Notes: generated by a model from the sequence alone, not told the origin. A DNA stretch of 16,260 nt from CAZOEL01 sp964578835 (GCA_964578835.1 CAZOEL010000114.1:1-16260); one strand, 5' to 3'. Shown: positions 7,022 to 14,556, counted from the first letter of the stretch. Program-made: numbers and translations.

Positions 7022-8170
7022 CTATCGAATTCTGAGAAGGCTCGTCAAGATCTCGTCCGGGGTAATCAAAGAGCCATCGATCCGATTCAAAGTCTCGACA
7101 CGCGTCTTGCCCTGATTGACCCTTTTCACCTCGCGCGAGATTTGCCCCATGTTCAGCTCCGGAACCAGCACGGCTCTCACCCTCGAAAGATGCGGCTCGA
7201 CAATCTGTCTCGGAAAAGGCCAGATGGTCACGAGCTGCAGAAGCCCGGCCTTGAGACCTCTGCGACGGGCTTCCCGAACCGCCCTGCGCGCGGACCTCGC
7301 CACAGAGCCGTAGGCAATGACCAATACTTCGGCGTCATCGACCGTCTCCTCCTCGACCATCAGGATTTCGAAAAAGTGCTGGTTTATCTTCCGGTAAAGC
7401 CTTTTGACGAAAGGAACGATTTCGTCGGGGCGCTGCGTCGGGAATCCCCGCACATCGTGGATGAGCCCCGTCACATGATAACGGTAGCCGTCGCCAAAGA
7501 TTCCCATGGGGGGAACTCCCCGGCTGTTGTCTTCATAGGGGATGTACCATTCGGGAGGCATGTTCGGCTTGATGCGATCGATGATCTCAATTTCTTCAGG
7601 CCGAGGCAGGCGAATGGTTTCGCGGGTATGCGCGACAATTTCGTCGGCAAGGATGATGACGGGGGTCCTGTATTTTTCAGACAGGTTGAAGGCTTTCACG
7701 GTGATGTCAAAGCAATCGCGGGTCGTGGAGACGGCCAGGACTATGATCGGATGATCCCCATGGGTGCCCCAGCGCGCCTGCATGACATCCCCTTGACTGA
7801 CATTGGTCGGAAGCCCCGTGCTGGGTCCGCCGCGCATGACGTCGACAATCACGCAGGGCGCTTCGGCTACGCAGGCAAATCCGAGATTTTCCTGCATCAG
7901 CGAAAAGCCCGGTCCGCTCGTCGCCGTCATGGATTTTGCTCCCGCAAGCGACGCTCCGATGACGGCCCCCATGCTTGCGATCTCATCTTCCATCTGGATG
8001 AACGCTCCACCTGTCGCCGGCAGCCGAGAAGCCATCGCCTCGCTGATTTCCGTGGCCGGCGTGATGGGATACCCGGCAAAAAAGGTGCAGCCCGCAGCAA
8101 GCGCTCCTTCCACAATGGCTTCGTTTCCCTGCAGCAGAACCGACCGCCCGGGGTTTCTTACGGGATTCAC
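7022..8170 (-). CDS. korA: 2-oxoacid:ferredoxin oxidoreductase, alpha subunit
   Basis: The 382-residue alpha subunit includes AAGCTFFAGYPITPATEISE near the N-terminus (the YPITP motif, which contacts thiamine diphosphate and the substrate) and TATSGPGFSLMQENLGFACV further on. The C-terminal half, with VIAYGSVARSARRAVREARR followed by WPFP and VPELNMGQ, is typical of KorA. I chose the GTG at 8170 because AAAGGAG lies 10 bases upstream. The longer frame would need a TTG at 8203 inside a T-rich stretch with no ribosome site. It lies 66 bases after korD and 35 before korB. It belongs to the cytoplasmic Kor complex, which runs oxidatively or reductively depending on the organism's metabolism. Confidence 0.94.
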   Translation of the reverse strand: MNPVRNPGRSVLLQGNEAIVEGALAAGCTFFAGYPITPATEISEAMASRLPATGGAFIQMEDEIASMGAVIGASLAGAKSMTATSGPGFSLMQENLGFACVAEAPCVIVDVMRGGPSTGLPTNVSQGDVMQARWGTHGDHPIIVLAVSTTRDCFDITVKAFNLSEKYRTPVIILADEIVAHTRETIRLPRPEEIEIIDRIKPNMPPEWYIPYEDNSRGVPPMGIFGDGYRYHVTGLIHDVRGFPTQRPDEIVPFVKRLYRKINQHFFEILMVEEETVDDAEVLVIAYGSVARSARRAVREARRRGLKAGLLQLVTIWPFPRQIVEPHLSRVRAVLVPELNMGQISREVKRVNQGKTRVETLNRIDGSLITPDEILTSLLRIR

Positions 8171-8236
8171 AGTAAATGAGCTCCTTTGTTCAGCTAAAAA
8201 CAAAAAAACCGGTGAGTGGGTGAGTAGGAAAGCTGT

Positions 8237-8500
8237 TTACTCCTCGGTCTCATCCTCGCTTTTGCTCGCCTTCTTCTCTCTCACGCTTATGGCGAAGTCG
8301 GGGCAGTGAACCTCACACCAGCCACAGCCGGTGCATTGCTCGCCGGCATCCACCACAGGCGCTCCTTCCTCATTCAGACTGATGCATTCCCTCGGACAGA
8401 AAGCGGCGCAGATGCCGCAGCACTTGCACCAGTCTCGGAAGATGTCGATGTCATAAACTTTTTTGGGCTTTCGCCCTTGCTCCCGATCGTCTATCTTCAT
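8237..8500 (-). CDS. korD: 2-oxoacid:ferredoxin oxidoreductase, 2[4Fe-4S] ferredoxin subunit
   Basis: The 87-residue protein has two full cluster motifs: C25-x2-C28-x2-C31-x3-C35-P and C56-x2-C59-x2-C62-x3-C66-P, with an extra Cys27 beside the first. It accepts electrons from KorB and passes them to external ferredoxin. The tail (KKASKSEDETEE) is acidic. The ATG at 8500 is preceded by GGGAGG with 8-base spacing and gives a normal-length KorD. The in-frame ATG at 8563 or further upstream (total 123 residues) would add an unrelated Ser/Arg/Glu-rich leader and lacks a good ribosome site. It is the first gene of korDABC. Confidence 0.92.
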   Translation of the reverse strand: MKIDDREQGRKPKKVYDIDIFRDWCKCCGICAAFCPRECISLNEEGAPVVDAGEQCTGCGWCEVHCPDFAISVREKKASKSEDETEE

Positions 8501-8632
8501 CGAGAGATCCTCCCTCCCCTCTCCGCCAGCATTCGACGCTCTTTCTTTATTCGTTCTTTCGGTCATCGCAGGAAGCCTTTTTTGAGCCCATAGCGCTATT
8601 TTCGACATACAGCGGAAACATCGGCAACCGGA

Positions 8633-9037
8633 TCATTCACCATGAGCCCGCAAAGATCGGGCGAGGAGTCCCAGTCCGCTTACCAGCATGATCAGCATCA
8701 AGAGAGTGTTGAAAAGACTGGTGGGCCGAAAGTAAATATCCAGGTTGCTGATGATGCCGACCAGAATGATGACCGCGCCGGCCACGGTGAGAAACCACCC
8801 GATAAGGGAGCTGCCGTTGAAGAAGAGTATGCCGATGCCCAGAAGAAGAGGAATCAGAGTCAACCCAAAGGTGTTGTGACCCCAGAAGCGCCAGTAGTGG
8901 CTGGTAACCGTCACCTGGTTTGTCAGGAGGTAGCCGCCTGCAACCACCAGGATGACTCCTATGAAAAACTCTCCGATTCCGCCAGGGGTCCCGCCTGCCC
9001 CTCTGCGCCTTCCGGCCGTTTGATCTTCCTGCATCAT
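8633..9037 (-). CDS. small membrane protein with four predicted helices
   Basis: The 134-residue hydrophobic protein has a short charged N-terminus (MMQEDQTAGRRRGAGG) and probable helices at about 20-42, 57-73, 76-97 and 108-126, with an aromatic loop TSHYWRFWGHNTF between the first two. I placed the start at the ATG at 9037 because GGAG stands 9 bases before it. The frame extends 7 codons further to an ATG at 9058 without a ribosome site. It lies on the same strand 132 bases upstream of korD, so read-through into korDABC is possible but not shown. I do not recognise a named family, and a function cannot be assigned. Confidence 0.8.
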   Translation of the reverse strand: MMQEDQTAGRRRGAGGTPGGIGEFFIGVILVVAGGYLLTNQVTVTSHYWRFWGHNTFGLTLIPLLLGIGILFFNGSSLIGWFLTVAGAVIILVGIISNLDIYFRPTSLFNTLLMLIMLVSGLGLLARSLRAHGE

Positions 9038-9164
9038 TGGTGATAACTCCGCCTTCATCCAGTGTGGATAACATTACTTGATATAGCGTAACGGTTTGGA
9101 TCTGGACCTCTGTCATCCCCAACGCCGCCGCTCTCTAAGATACTCTCTGAAAAGTCCTTTCGCC

Positions 9165-9241
9165 GTCATACCGGCATGTTTTTAGCCGGAATCCAGGTTT
9201 TACGCTGGGCTGGATACCGGCTAAAAACATGCCGGTATGAC
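9165..9241. repeat. 77-bp palindromic repeat, copy 1
   Basis: Arms of 32 bases, beginning GTCATACCGGCATG and ending GGAATCCAG, at 9165-9196 and 9210-9241, match as an inverted repeat at 31 of 32 positions around a 13-base loop. The layout and length equal the copy at 16045-16121. It is an intergenic palindromic (REP-like) repeat, probably moved in trans or inherited. No transposase is adjacent. Confidence 0.85.
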
Positions 9242-9305
9242 ATGCAGAGTCGACATTGTGACACAATAGAACTAAGGAGCCGGAAAGAAATAATTCATCG
9301 TTTTT

Positions 9306-9415
9306 CTGGATTCCCGCCTTCGCGGGAATGACGGGAAACGCCACCGGCAGTCATTCCCACACCAACACAGTCATTCCCACACTAACCAGTCATTCCCGCG
9401 AAGGCGGGAATCCAG
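9306..9415. repeat. inverted pair of 27-bp REP-like palindromes
   Basis: CTGGATTCCCGCCTTCGCGG (opening of 9306-9332) and its exact reverse complement at 9389-9415 (27 bases, no mismatch) face each other. Each arm is itself a hairpin (ATTCCCGC-CTTC-GCGGGAAT). Between them AGTCATTCCC recurs at 9349, 9369 and 9388, the last inside the right arm. This is the common 'VIPAKAGIQ'-encoding palindrome found between genes in many proteobacteria. Confidence 0.9.
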
Positions 9416-9433
9416 GTTCTTTTACAATACAGG

Positions 9434-9456
9434 GGAGTTATTCTTTTACAGCTCCT
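9434..9456. repeat. short conserved motif shared with 14205-14226
   Basis: GGAGTTATTCTTTTACAGCT followed by CCT recurs at 14205-14226 with one change (T to G). GGAG and CTCC at the ends can pair. Its position directly after a REP pair suggests a repeat boundary or a small mobile palindrome. Confidence 0.6.
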
Positions 9457-9858
9457 AAGATTTCTCCCTTACGGCCGCTATAAGGGCCGGTTGTCATCTC
9501 GACGCAAGGGATCGGCTCCTCGTCGATTGCGGACCCATGCTTTTAGCGATCCGCAGCTCGTAGCATATCATCATACGTCAATTCATCAACTGGTTTGTGG
9601 CGCGGCATCGCGGCTAATTGCCGCTGAATGGATTTCCTTCATGAAAAGATAGGTGAAATTGGCGGGAGTCTTCTGCTGGGTGGCCAAGCAGTCAGGATTC
9701 AGGATTTCCGAGACAAGGATGGGATGGATGCGGGTAGTGAAGCCGCCTCGAAAGGCTATCCGCTCCTTTGCGGGTTGCGCATCATGGTTGGACTGGCGGT
9801 GAAAACGGCGCAACCCGCGAACCGGGTGTTATCGGGAACGGGAAAAGCATCGTGAAAA
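9457..9858. other. intergenic region with palindromes and a 21-codon micro-ORF
   Basis: No convincing gene is present. Inverted repeats are CCCTTA/TAAGGG (9466-9471, 9481-9486), GCGGC/GCCGC (9610-9624) and an 11-base perfect pair (9770-9780, 9808-9818) about 40 bases past the stop of the small exported-protein gene. On the minus strand 9543-9608 encodes a 21-residue peptide beginning MPRHKPVDELTYDD. It reads like the start of a protein but lacks a ribosome site and may be a gene remnant. Open frames at 9586-9813 (-) and 9628-9855 (+) overlap each other and look non-coding. Confidence 0.4.
9770..9818. repeat. 11-bp perfect inverted repeat downstream of the small exported-protein gene
   Basis: GCGGGTTGCGC (9770-9780) and GCGCAACCCGC (9808-9818) pair perfectly across a 27-base loop. 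The position suggests a 3'-end structure for the gene at 9859-10158, but no T-run follows on the minus strand. Confidence 0.5.
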
Positions 9859-10158
9859 TCAATGTTCGGCGAGCTCTCTCGATTTCAGGTCGATGCCGAT
9901 CCAGGTCATGACGATATCGGCCAGGACTCCGAAAATAACGCCGATAACCGGAATGATAACGACCGTCAGAATGGTGAATTGAATGTGGCTTTCATTATAC
10001 ATATTGGCCCACCAGGCCATGATGCCATCAAGCTTTCGGGTATCGGCGACGATTACCATTGGAGCAACCGGACCTCCCCCTGCCGCCCATGCAAGGCCGG
10101 GCGTCATTGTGGATACGAGAGCCACCAGAGCGAGCATTTTTGACCAGAGCTTTCTCAT
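9859..10158 (-). CDS. small exported protein with one membrane helix
   Basis: The 99-residue product has a signal peptide at 1-26 (cleavage near AWAA|G), a Gly/Pro-rich start to the mature part, a short amphipathic stretch (DGIMAWWANMYNESHIQ) and one strong helix at about 61-83. It ends ADIVMTWIGIDLKSRELAEH. GGAGG lies 10 bases before the ATG at 10158. The frame could extend upstream to 10254 but that part lacks a ribosome site and hydrophobic signal. I know of no assigned function. A mature periplasm-exposed segment with a C-terminal anchor is the likely arrangement. Its upstream region holds three dyads and a sigma-54-like promoter next to an NtrC-family regulator gene, so regulation by that system is likely. 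A role in an energy-conserving or stress-related membrane complex is conceivable but not shown. Confidence 0.8.
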   Translation of the reverse strand: MRKLWSKMLALVALVSTMTPGLAWAAGGGPVAPMVIVADTRKLDGIMAWWANMYNESHIQFTILTVVIIPVIGVIFGVLADIVMTWIGIDLKSRELAEH

Positions 10159-10249
10159 CTTTAACCACCTCCGCTTCGAATGATCTTCAAGAACACCAGG
10201 GCCGATCGTCCATAGGATAAGATGCGTCTCATCCCGCAGACTTCTTGAT

Positions 10250-10265
10250 ATCAAGATCCGTGCCG
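10250..10265 (-). promoter_or_regulatory. candidate sigma-54 (-24/-12) promoter
   Basis: Read on the minus strand, CGGCACGGATCTTGAT fits the TGGCACR-N4-TTGCW pattern except at the first T and the C of TTGC. The -24 GGCAC and the TTG spacing are exact. It would give a leader of about 80 bases before the ATG at 10158 and sits 86 bases below the nearest dyad, a normal distance for an NtrC-type activator. Confidence 0.45.
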
Positions 10266-10350
10266 AAGGCTGGCATCTGCTCGAGCAGCGTAAGGCGCCA
10301 AGAATACAAGAGATATTGAATGAAGCCCGAGGGCTCGAGTGACGAAGAAC

Positions 10351-10398
10351 GCGTCATGTGACGCATGTGTCATGTTACGAATGTGTCATGCGACACTT
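10351..10398 (-). promoter_or_regulatory. three tandem dyads at 16-bp spacing, probable activator sites
   Basis: CGTCATGTGACG (10352-10363), TGTCATGTTACG (10368-10379) and TGTCATGCGACA (10384-10395) recur exactly every 16 bases. The first and third are perfect dyads of the form YGTC-N4-GACR. They lie about 190-240 bases upstream of the 10158 ATG and directly after the regulator gene, so a sigma-54 activator array is the simplest reading. Confidence 0.6.
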
Positions 10399-10444
10399 CG
10401 TGGGGGAGGCAATTCGTTGGCGGATTGGGGCGATCCAATCTTCC

Positions 10445-12184
10445 CTATTGCGCATCGGTTCGGCGTAGTCCGAGCTCATCTATTTTGCGGTGAATGGTTT
10501 GTCTGGCGACTCCAAGGATGCGCCCCGCCTTGGCTTTGTTCCAGTCGGTCTTGTTGAGAGCATCTATGATGGACTCCCGAGTGAGCCGCGCTTTGCACTG
10601 CTGCTTCGGAGCGCGAGTCATCTCCTGTTCACGGATCTCAGGGGGCAGGTCGGCCAGCGTGACGACCTCTCCTCGCGAGAGAAGGCACCCGTGCTCTATT
10701 GCGTGCATGAATTCCCGCACGTTACCCGGCCAGCGATAATACATGAGCGCTCTCAAGGCTTCATCCGAGACTCCCTGGATCTCTTTCCTGAACTTATTGC
10801 CGAAAAGCGAGCAGAAATGATCGGCAAGCAGGGGAATATCGTCCAGTCTGTCCCGAAGGGGCGGGAGCATGATCTCGACCACCTTGAGCCGATAATAGAG
10901 GTCTTCGCGGAACTCGCCACGGCGGATCTTCTCTTTCAAGTTCCTGTTCGTCGCCGCAATCACTCGAACATCGACCCGGACAGGTCTTGAGTCGCCAACT
11001 CTCTCGAACTCCTTCTCCTGGAGAACCCGCAGGAGCTTCAACTGAATTCTAGGCGAAACATCGCCTATTTCATCGAGGAAGATCGTGCCGCCGTTTGCCG
11101 CCTCGAATCGGCCGGTTTTATCTCTCACGGCTCCCGTATACGCCCCTCTGACATGCCCGAAGAGCTCGCTCTCGAGGAGGTTTTCCGCCAGCGCGGAGCA
11201 GTTGACCTCGATCATGGGCTTTGCTGCCCGGACGCCTCCGTAGTGCAGCGCATCGGCCACAAGCTCTTTTCCAGTCCCGCTCTCACCCCGGATGAGAACG
11301 GTCGTGTCGGTGTCGGCAAGGCTGTCGAGCAGCTTGTAAACCTCCTGCATCTTCTCGCTTCGACCGATAATCCTCTGAAAGCCATGCCGCTCCTTGAGCT
11401 CCTTTTCAAGAGCATCCAATCTTGTGATGTCGCGGACGACAAGAACGGCGCCTCTCGGCTTGTTCATTCTATCGAGGAGAGGCGAGCCGGTTAGCTCAAC
11501 GATCTGCCGCGGGCTCTCAGGCCTCCCGCACTCAACGCGGCTCTCCCTCACCGTGTCGTTTGCCCCCAGCGTGCGCCGGATGACCTCAATGCAGGAAGCG
11601 CTGCACCTCCTGCCAAGCTCTGCAAAGCTCCTCCCTTTCGATTCCTCGGGGTCAATCCCACAGATGGCCCGCGCAGCCTCGTTGGCGCCAATCACGCGCA
11701 TATCGTCGTCCACGGTGACAATGGCATCCTGAACGCTCCTGAAGATGGCTTCGAGATCGAGCCGGTATCTTTCCCTCTCCTCCTCGGCAATCGCCTTTTC
11801 GTCTGCAAGGTTCTTGTGGTGAAGGGCGAGTTGCGTGAGATGAAGAAGGGTCCTCTTAACAAGCGGTTTAGCCACATAGTCAAAGGCGCCGAGCCTGACC
11901 GACTCCGAGGCTGTGTCGAGGTTCGGTTCTCCGGTGATCATGATGACAGGGCAACGCAGACCTCTCTTTTTTACCTCCCGCAGGAGGTCCATCCCGGAAT
12001 GCCCGCCAAGAATTATATCCATGAAGATGAGATCGTACTCGGTCTCCGATAAAGTCTTCAGGGCGAAATCATAGGATTCGGCGGTCGTCACTTCATGACC
12101 TTCTTTTGTCAGGAATGCCCTGGACGTGTAGCGGATTCCCTCTTCGTCATCAACAATGAGTATTCTCCCTTTCAAATTCACCAT
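10445..12184 (-). CDS. NtrC-family sigma-54 response regulator with PAS domain
   Basis: The 579-residue regulator has a receiver domain (1-120) with the acidic pair Asp12-Asp13, phosphoacceptor Asp56 (IFMDIIL), Thr84 and Lys106. A PAS domain spans about 142-255 and contains Cys175, Cys194 and Cys198. The AAA+ domain (about 268-505) has Walker A GESGTGKE (300-307), the sigma-54 contact loop GAYTGA (347-352) and Walker B TIFLDEIGD (367-375). A Fis-type helix-turn-helix closes the protein (NKAKAGRILGVARQTIHRKI). When phosphorylated it should oligomerise on enhancer sites and open sigma-54 promoters. Its ATG follows the kinase stop by 6 bases, so the two are co-transcribed and cognate. The stem GATTGG/CCAATC at 10423-10440 follows its stop codon. 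Confidence 0.95.
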   Translation of the reverse strand: MVNLKGRILIVDDEEGIRYTSRAFLTKEGHEVTTAESYDFALKTLSETEYDLIFMDIILGGHSGMDLLREVKKRGLRCPVIMITGEPNLDTASESVRLGAFDYVAKPLVKRTLLHLTQLALHHKNLADEKAIAEEERERYRLDLEAIFRSVQDAIVTVDDDMRVIGANEAARAICGIDPEESKGRSFAELGRRCSASCIEVIRRTLGANDTVRESRVECGRPESPRQIVELTGSPLLDRMNKPRGAVLVVRDITRLDALEKELKERHGFQRIIGRSEKMQEVYKLLDSLADTDTTVLIRGESGTGKELVADALHYGGVRAAKPMIEVNCSALAENLLESELFGHVRGAYTGAVRDKTGRFEAANGGTIFLDEIGDVSPRIQLKLLRVLQEKEFERVGDSRPVRVDVRVIAATNRNLKEKIRRGEFREDLYYRLKVVEIMLPPLRDRLDDIPLLADHFCSLFGNKFRKEIQGVSDEALRALMYYRWPGNVREFMHAIEHGCLLSRGEVVTLADLPPEIREQEMTRAPKQQCKARLTRESIIDALNKTDWNKAKAGRILGVARQTIHRKIDELGLRRTDAQ

Positions 12185-12190
12185 TCACCC

Positions 12191-13732
12191 TCACATGCCC
12201 TGTAGCGGAAGATCGACTATAGCCTTGGCGTATTCGCCTTCTATACTCTCAAAGCAGATCTTTCCCCCGTGGTCGCGTATGATCCCGTGGCTCACGCTCA
12301 ATCCGAGCCCTGTTCCTTCGCCCGGAGGCTTTGTGGTAAAGAAGGGATCGCAGAGCCTGTCCAGGATGGAAGAAGGAATGCCCATGCCGTGGTCGTGGAA
12401 GATCACCCTGAGGTGGCGGCCTTCTTCCAGATCCGCCACTTTCGCTGTAATTTCCAGCAGCTTTTCATTTTTCGCTTCCCTGTATTTGTTATTCAAAGCA
12501 TATCGCGCATTACTCAAAAGGTTCAGGAAAACCTGCTGGATCTGTTGAGTGTGAACCATGATTTCAGGAAGTACGGCTGGAACGTCAATTTTCAAAATGA
12601 TGCCGTCTTTTTGCATTTGCGCCCCTGCAAGGCTCAGGACGTCAGCAAGGATTTCGTGAAGATGGGCCGGAGCGTGCTCTTCCTGCCGGTCCCGGGCAAA
12701 GGAGAGGAGAGTCCTTACGATGGATGCTATCCGCTCTCCCTCCTTGACGATCTTCAGTGGAATCTCCGATTCCTCGCCTTTCTCCTCGCAAAGATCAATT
12801 AGAAGCTGAGCGTAGTTGATGATGCTGTTTACAGGATTGTTGATCTCATGAGCTACCCCTGCAGCCAGCTCCCCGAGTGAGGCAAGGTGACCCGCCCGCA
12901 TGGCCTCGGCCTCCAGAGCCTCTTTTTCCATGACATCATGACCTATGAGAAGAACCTTCCGGGGAAGGCCGTTTTCATGCCTTTCGGCAATACTCACCGT
13001 GCACCAGAGCCGCCGCCGGTTTCCATCGACTCCTACCACCTCGAGCTCATATTCGTGACCCTTTCCATCTCGAAAACACTCGGATACGGGGCACAGCCCG
13101 CACGAGCCGCCGCATCGATCGAATATGCTATGGCATGTCTTCCCTATGACATCTTGACCAAAGATCCGGCAGGCCACCTGGTTGGCCCATACAATCTTGA
13201 GGTCTTCATCGATCATGAGGATAGAGTCGATAATGGAGTTGAGAATAGTTGCAAGCTTTTCCTCGCTTCGGCGCAGAGCGTCTTCGTCGCGCTTCCTCTC
13301 GCTTCTGTCCCTGGTCACCTTTGCAAAGCCTCTGAGTCTGCCTTCTCTATCGGTGAGCGCAGTGACGGTCACATTGGCCCAGAACCTCTCGCCTCCTTTG
13401 CGCACCCGCCAACCCTCATCTTCAAACCGACCCTCCAGCTGAGCAGTTTTGAGCTCGAGCTCCGGTCTTCCGCTGGCCGCATCTTCAGGCGGGTAGAAGA
13501 TGGAGAAATGCTTCCCGAGGATCTCTTCTGTCCGGTAGCCCTTAATGTTCCTTGCGCCGGCGCTCCAGCTCACAATCCTTCCTTCAGTGTCCAGCATATA
13601 GATCGCATAGTCCTTGACCGATTCTATAAGCAGGCGAAACATCTCGGCCATTTCTGCTGACGATGAAGATTCGCTTTCACTGATCAATTCACCTTCCCGG
13701 CTCTCGGTCATTCTCTTTACCATCCCGTCCAT
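12191..13732 (-). CDS. soluble PAS-PAS sensor histidine kinase with Cys-rich PAS
   Basis: The 513-residue kinase has no membrane segment and so probably senses a cytoplasmic signal. PAS1 (about 32-145) starts DYAIYMLDTEGRIVSWSAGA. PAS2 (about 155-270) contains five cysteines within 20 residues: C200, C207, C211, C214 and C219 (ending GLCPVSEC). The dimerisation/phosphoacceptor box is GVAHEINNP with His295. The ATP-binding domain has an N box (LNLLSNARYAL), G1 DHGMGI and G2 GEGTGLGLS. It autophosphorylates at His295 and should pass phosphate to Asp56 of the regulator encoded 6 bases downstream. The Cys cluster suggests redox, metal or iron-sulfur sensing, which is an inference. Starts at Met1, Met4 or Met8 are all possible and no ribosome site decides between them. 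Confidence 0.94.
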   Translation of the reverse strand: MDGMVKRMTESREGELISESESSSSAEMAEMFRLLIESVKDYAIYMLDTEGRIVSWSAGARNIKGYRTEEILGKHFSIFYPPEDAASGRPELELKTAQLEGRFEDEGWRVRKGGERFWANVTVTALTDREGRLRGFAKVTRDRSERKRDEDALRRSEEKLATILNSIIDSILMIDEDLKIVWANQVACRIFGQDVIGKTCHSIFDRCGGSCGLCPVSECFRDGKGHEYELEVVGVDGNRRRLWCTVSIAERHENGLPRKVLLIGHDVMEKEALEAEAMRAGHLASLGELAAGVAHEINNPVNSIINYAQLLIDLCEEKGEESEIPLKIVKEGERIASIVRTLLSFARDRQEEHAPAHLHEILADVLSLAGAQMQKDGIILKIDVPAVLPEIMVHTQQIQQVFLNLLSNARYALNNKYREAKNEKLLEITAKVADLEEGRHLRVIFHDHGMGIPSSILDRLCDPFFTTKPPGEGTGLGLSVSHGIIRDHGGKICFESIEGEYAKAIVDLPLQGM

Positions 13733-14556
13733 CTTCCATCCTATCCCTTCATAGCTTCGCGATCACTCTGATTTTTCTCGGCGGAAATCCCAACCCATTT
13801 CCAAGAGATGCCGGATGCTTGGATTCCGGATGCCGGATGCCGGATAAAGACCGGGCTTGCATGAGCCTGGAAGACCTCACCCGGCCTCCGCCATCATTCT
13901 TACTGATGTCGACTTGCGCCGACCTGCGCCATGGCGAGTCCCATTCGCGTTCATTCATATTGTTCCCTGCTATGCAGCCTCCGGATGGGCTTGAAGATCG
14001 CTCGGCGCATGCTCGATCGAATCTCGTACGGTTATCTATGAGGGCGCGGATCGCGCCATGAAGCTCGCACTCCGTCCGGGATGGGAGAAATAACATGAAT
14101 GGATTCAAAAACGTACAGCGAATTTCGATTGAATCCTTGTGGAGGCGACCCTATCGGGGCGACGCGGGAAGAGGATCACGGCAGCTCGGCGCATTCACAA
14201 AACAGGAGTTATTCTTTGACAGCTCCTGATCGGCGTGGTTTGGTCTTCCCGCATTATTTGGCCTGCCTCGGCGAAGCATCCAATAGACAACGGGAGCCTC
14301 GTCCGGAGTGAAGTCCGTTCATCCGCCGCAGTTCTTCTCACCGTTTGCAATCTCCTGGATAGTTAATAGATTATGCCGTATGGCTTTTCGACCTGGACGC
14401 TTCCGGCAGACATACGCAGAGTATGGAATCGGGTTTCGGTCCCGGAAAAGCCCTCAAAGGCGTTCATAATACAATGCGCGTAAAGACAGTCTCACGCGGA
14501 GCCGCGGAGAAAGCACATGGCTTGAGGCAAACAAAAAGTCCGAGAGGTGGCGACTA
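13733..14556. other. non-coding or degenerate intergenic region, 0.8 kb
   Basis: I see no gene I can support. Frames at 13749-14108 (-), 13819-14061 (+) and 14099-14311 (+) overlap, lack ribosome sites and have no family features. The region contains short direct repeats of GGATGCCGGATGCC around 13807-13843, a GGCGCG-GAT-CGCGCC hairpin at 14043-14057, and a motif (14205-14226) shared with 9434-9456. A weak promoter (TTGCAA, 16 bases, TAGATT near 14344-14371) could serve mgtE. Confidence 0.45.
14205..14226. repeat. second copy of the GGAGTTATTCTTT-ACAGCTCCT motif
   Basis: AGGAGTTATTCTTTGACAGC followed by TCCT differs from the copy at 9434-9456 by one base over the aligned core. AGGAG and CTCCT at the ends can pair. 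It stands alone here, without a flanking REP pair. Confidence 0.6.

Noticed and set aside
7022..8203. Longer korA start at TTG 8203
   Set aside because: The codon lies in a T-rich stretch with no ribosome site. GTG 8170 has AAAGGAG at 10 bases and gives a normal-length KorA.
8237..8608. Longer korD reading of 123 residues
   Set aside because: The added leader is unlike any KorD, and the ATG at 8500 has a strong GGGAGG site.
9135..9344. Minus-strand frame reading VIPAKAGIQ and MFLAGIQPSVK
   Set aside because: This peptide signature is the translation of REP palindromes, not a gene.
9349..9397. Possible CRISPR-like array from three AGTCATTCCC units
   Set aside because: Units are 10 bases, spacers about 10 bases and the last unit is part of a REP arm. 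That is far from a CRISPR repeat/spacer structure.
10286..10302. Second sigma-54-like match, TTGGCGCCTTACGCTGC on the minus strand
   Set aside because: The GG to GC distance is off by one base and the boxes are weak. The 10250-10265 match fits better.
13749..14108. 119-codon minus-strand frame beside the kinase gene
   Set aside because: Composition is repeat-like, no ribosome site is seen, and it overlaps another equally poor plus-strand frame.
14099..14311. 70-codon frame near a repeated motif
   Set aside because: No ribosome site or family resemblance, and it contains the shared 22-base motif, which points to repeat-derived sequence.
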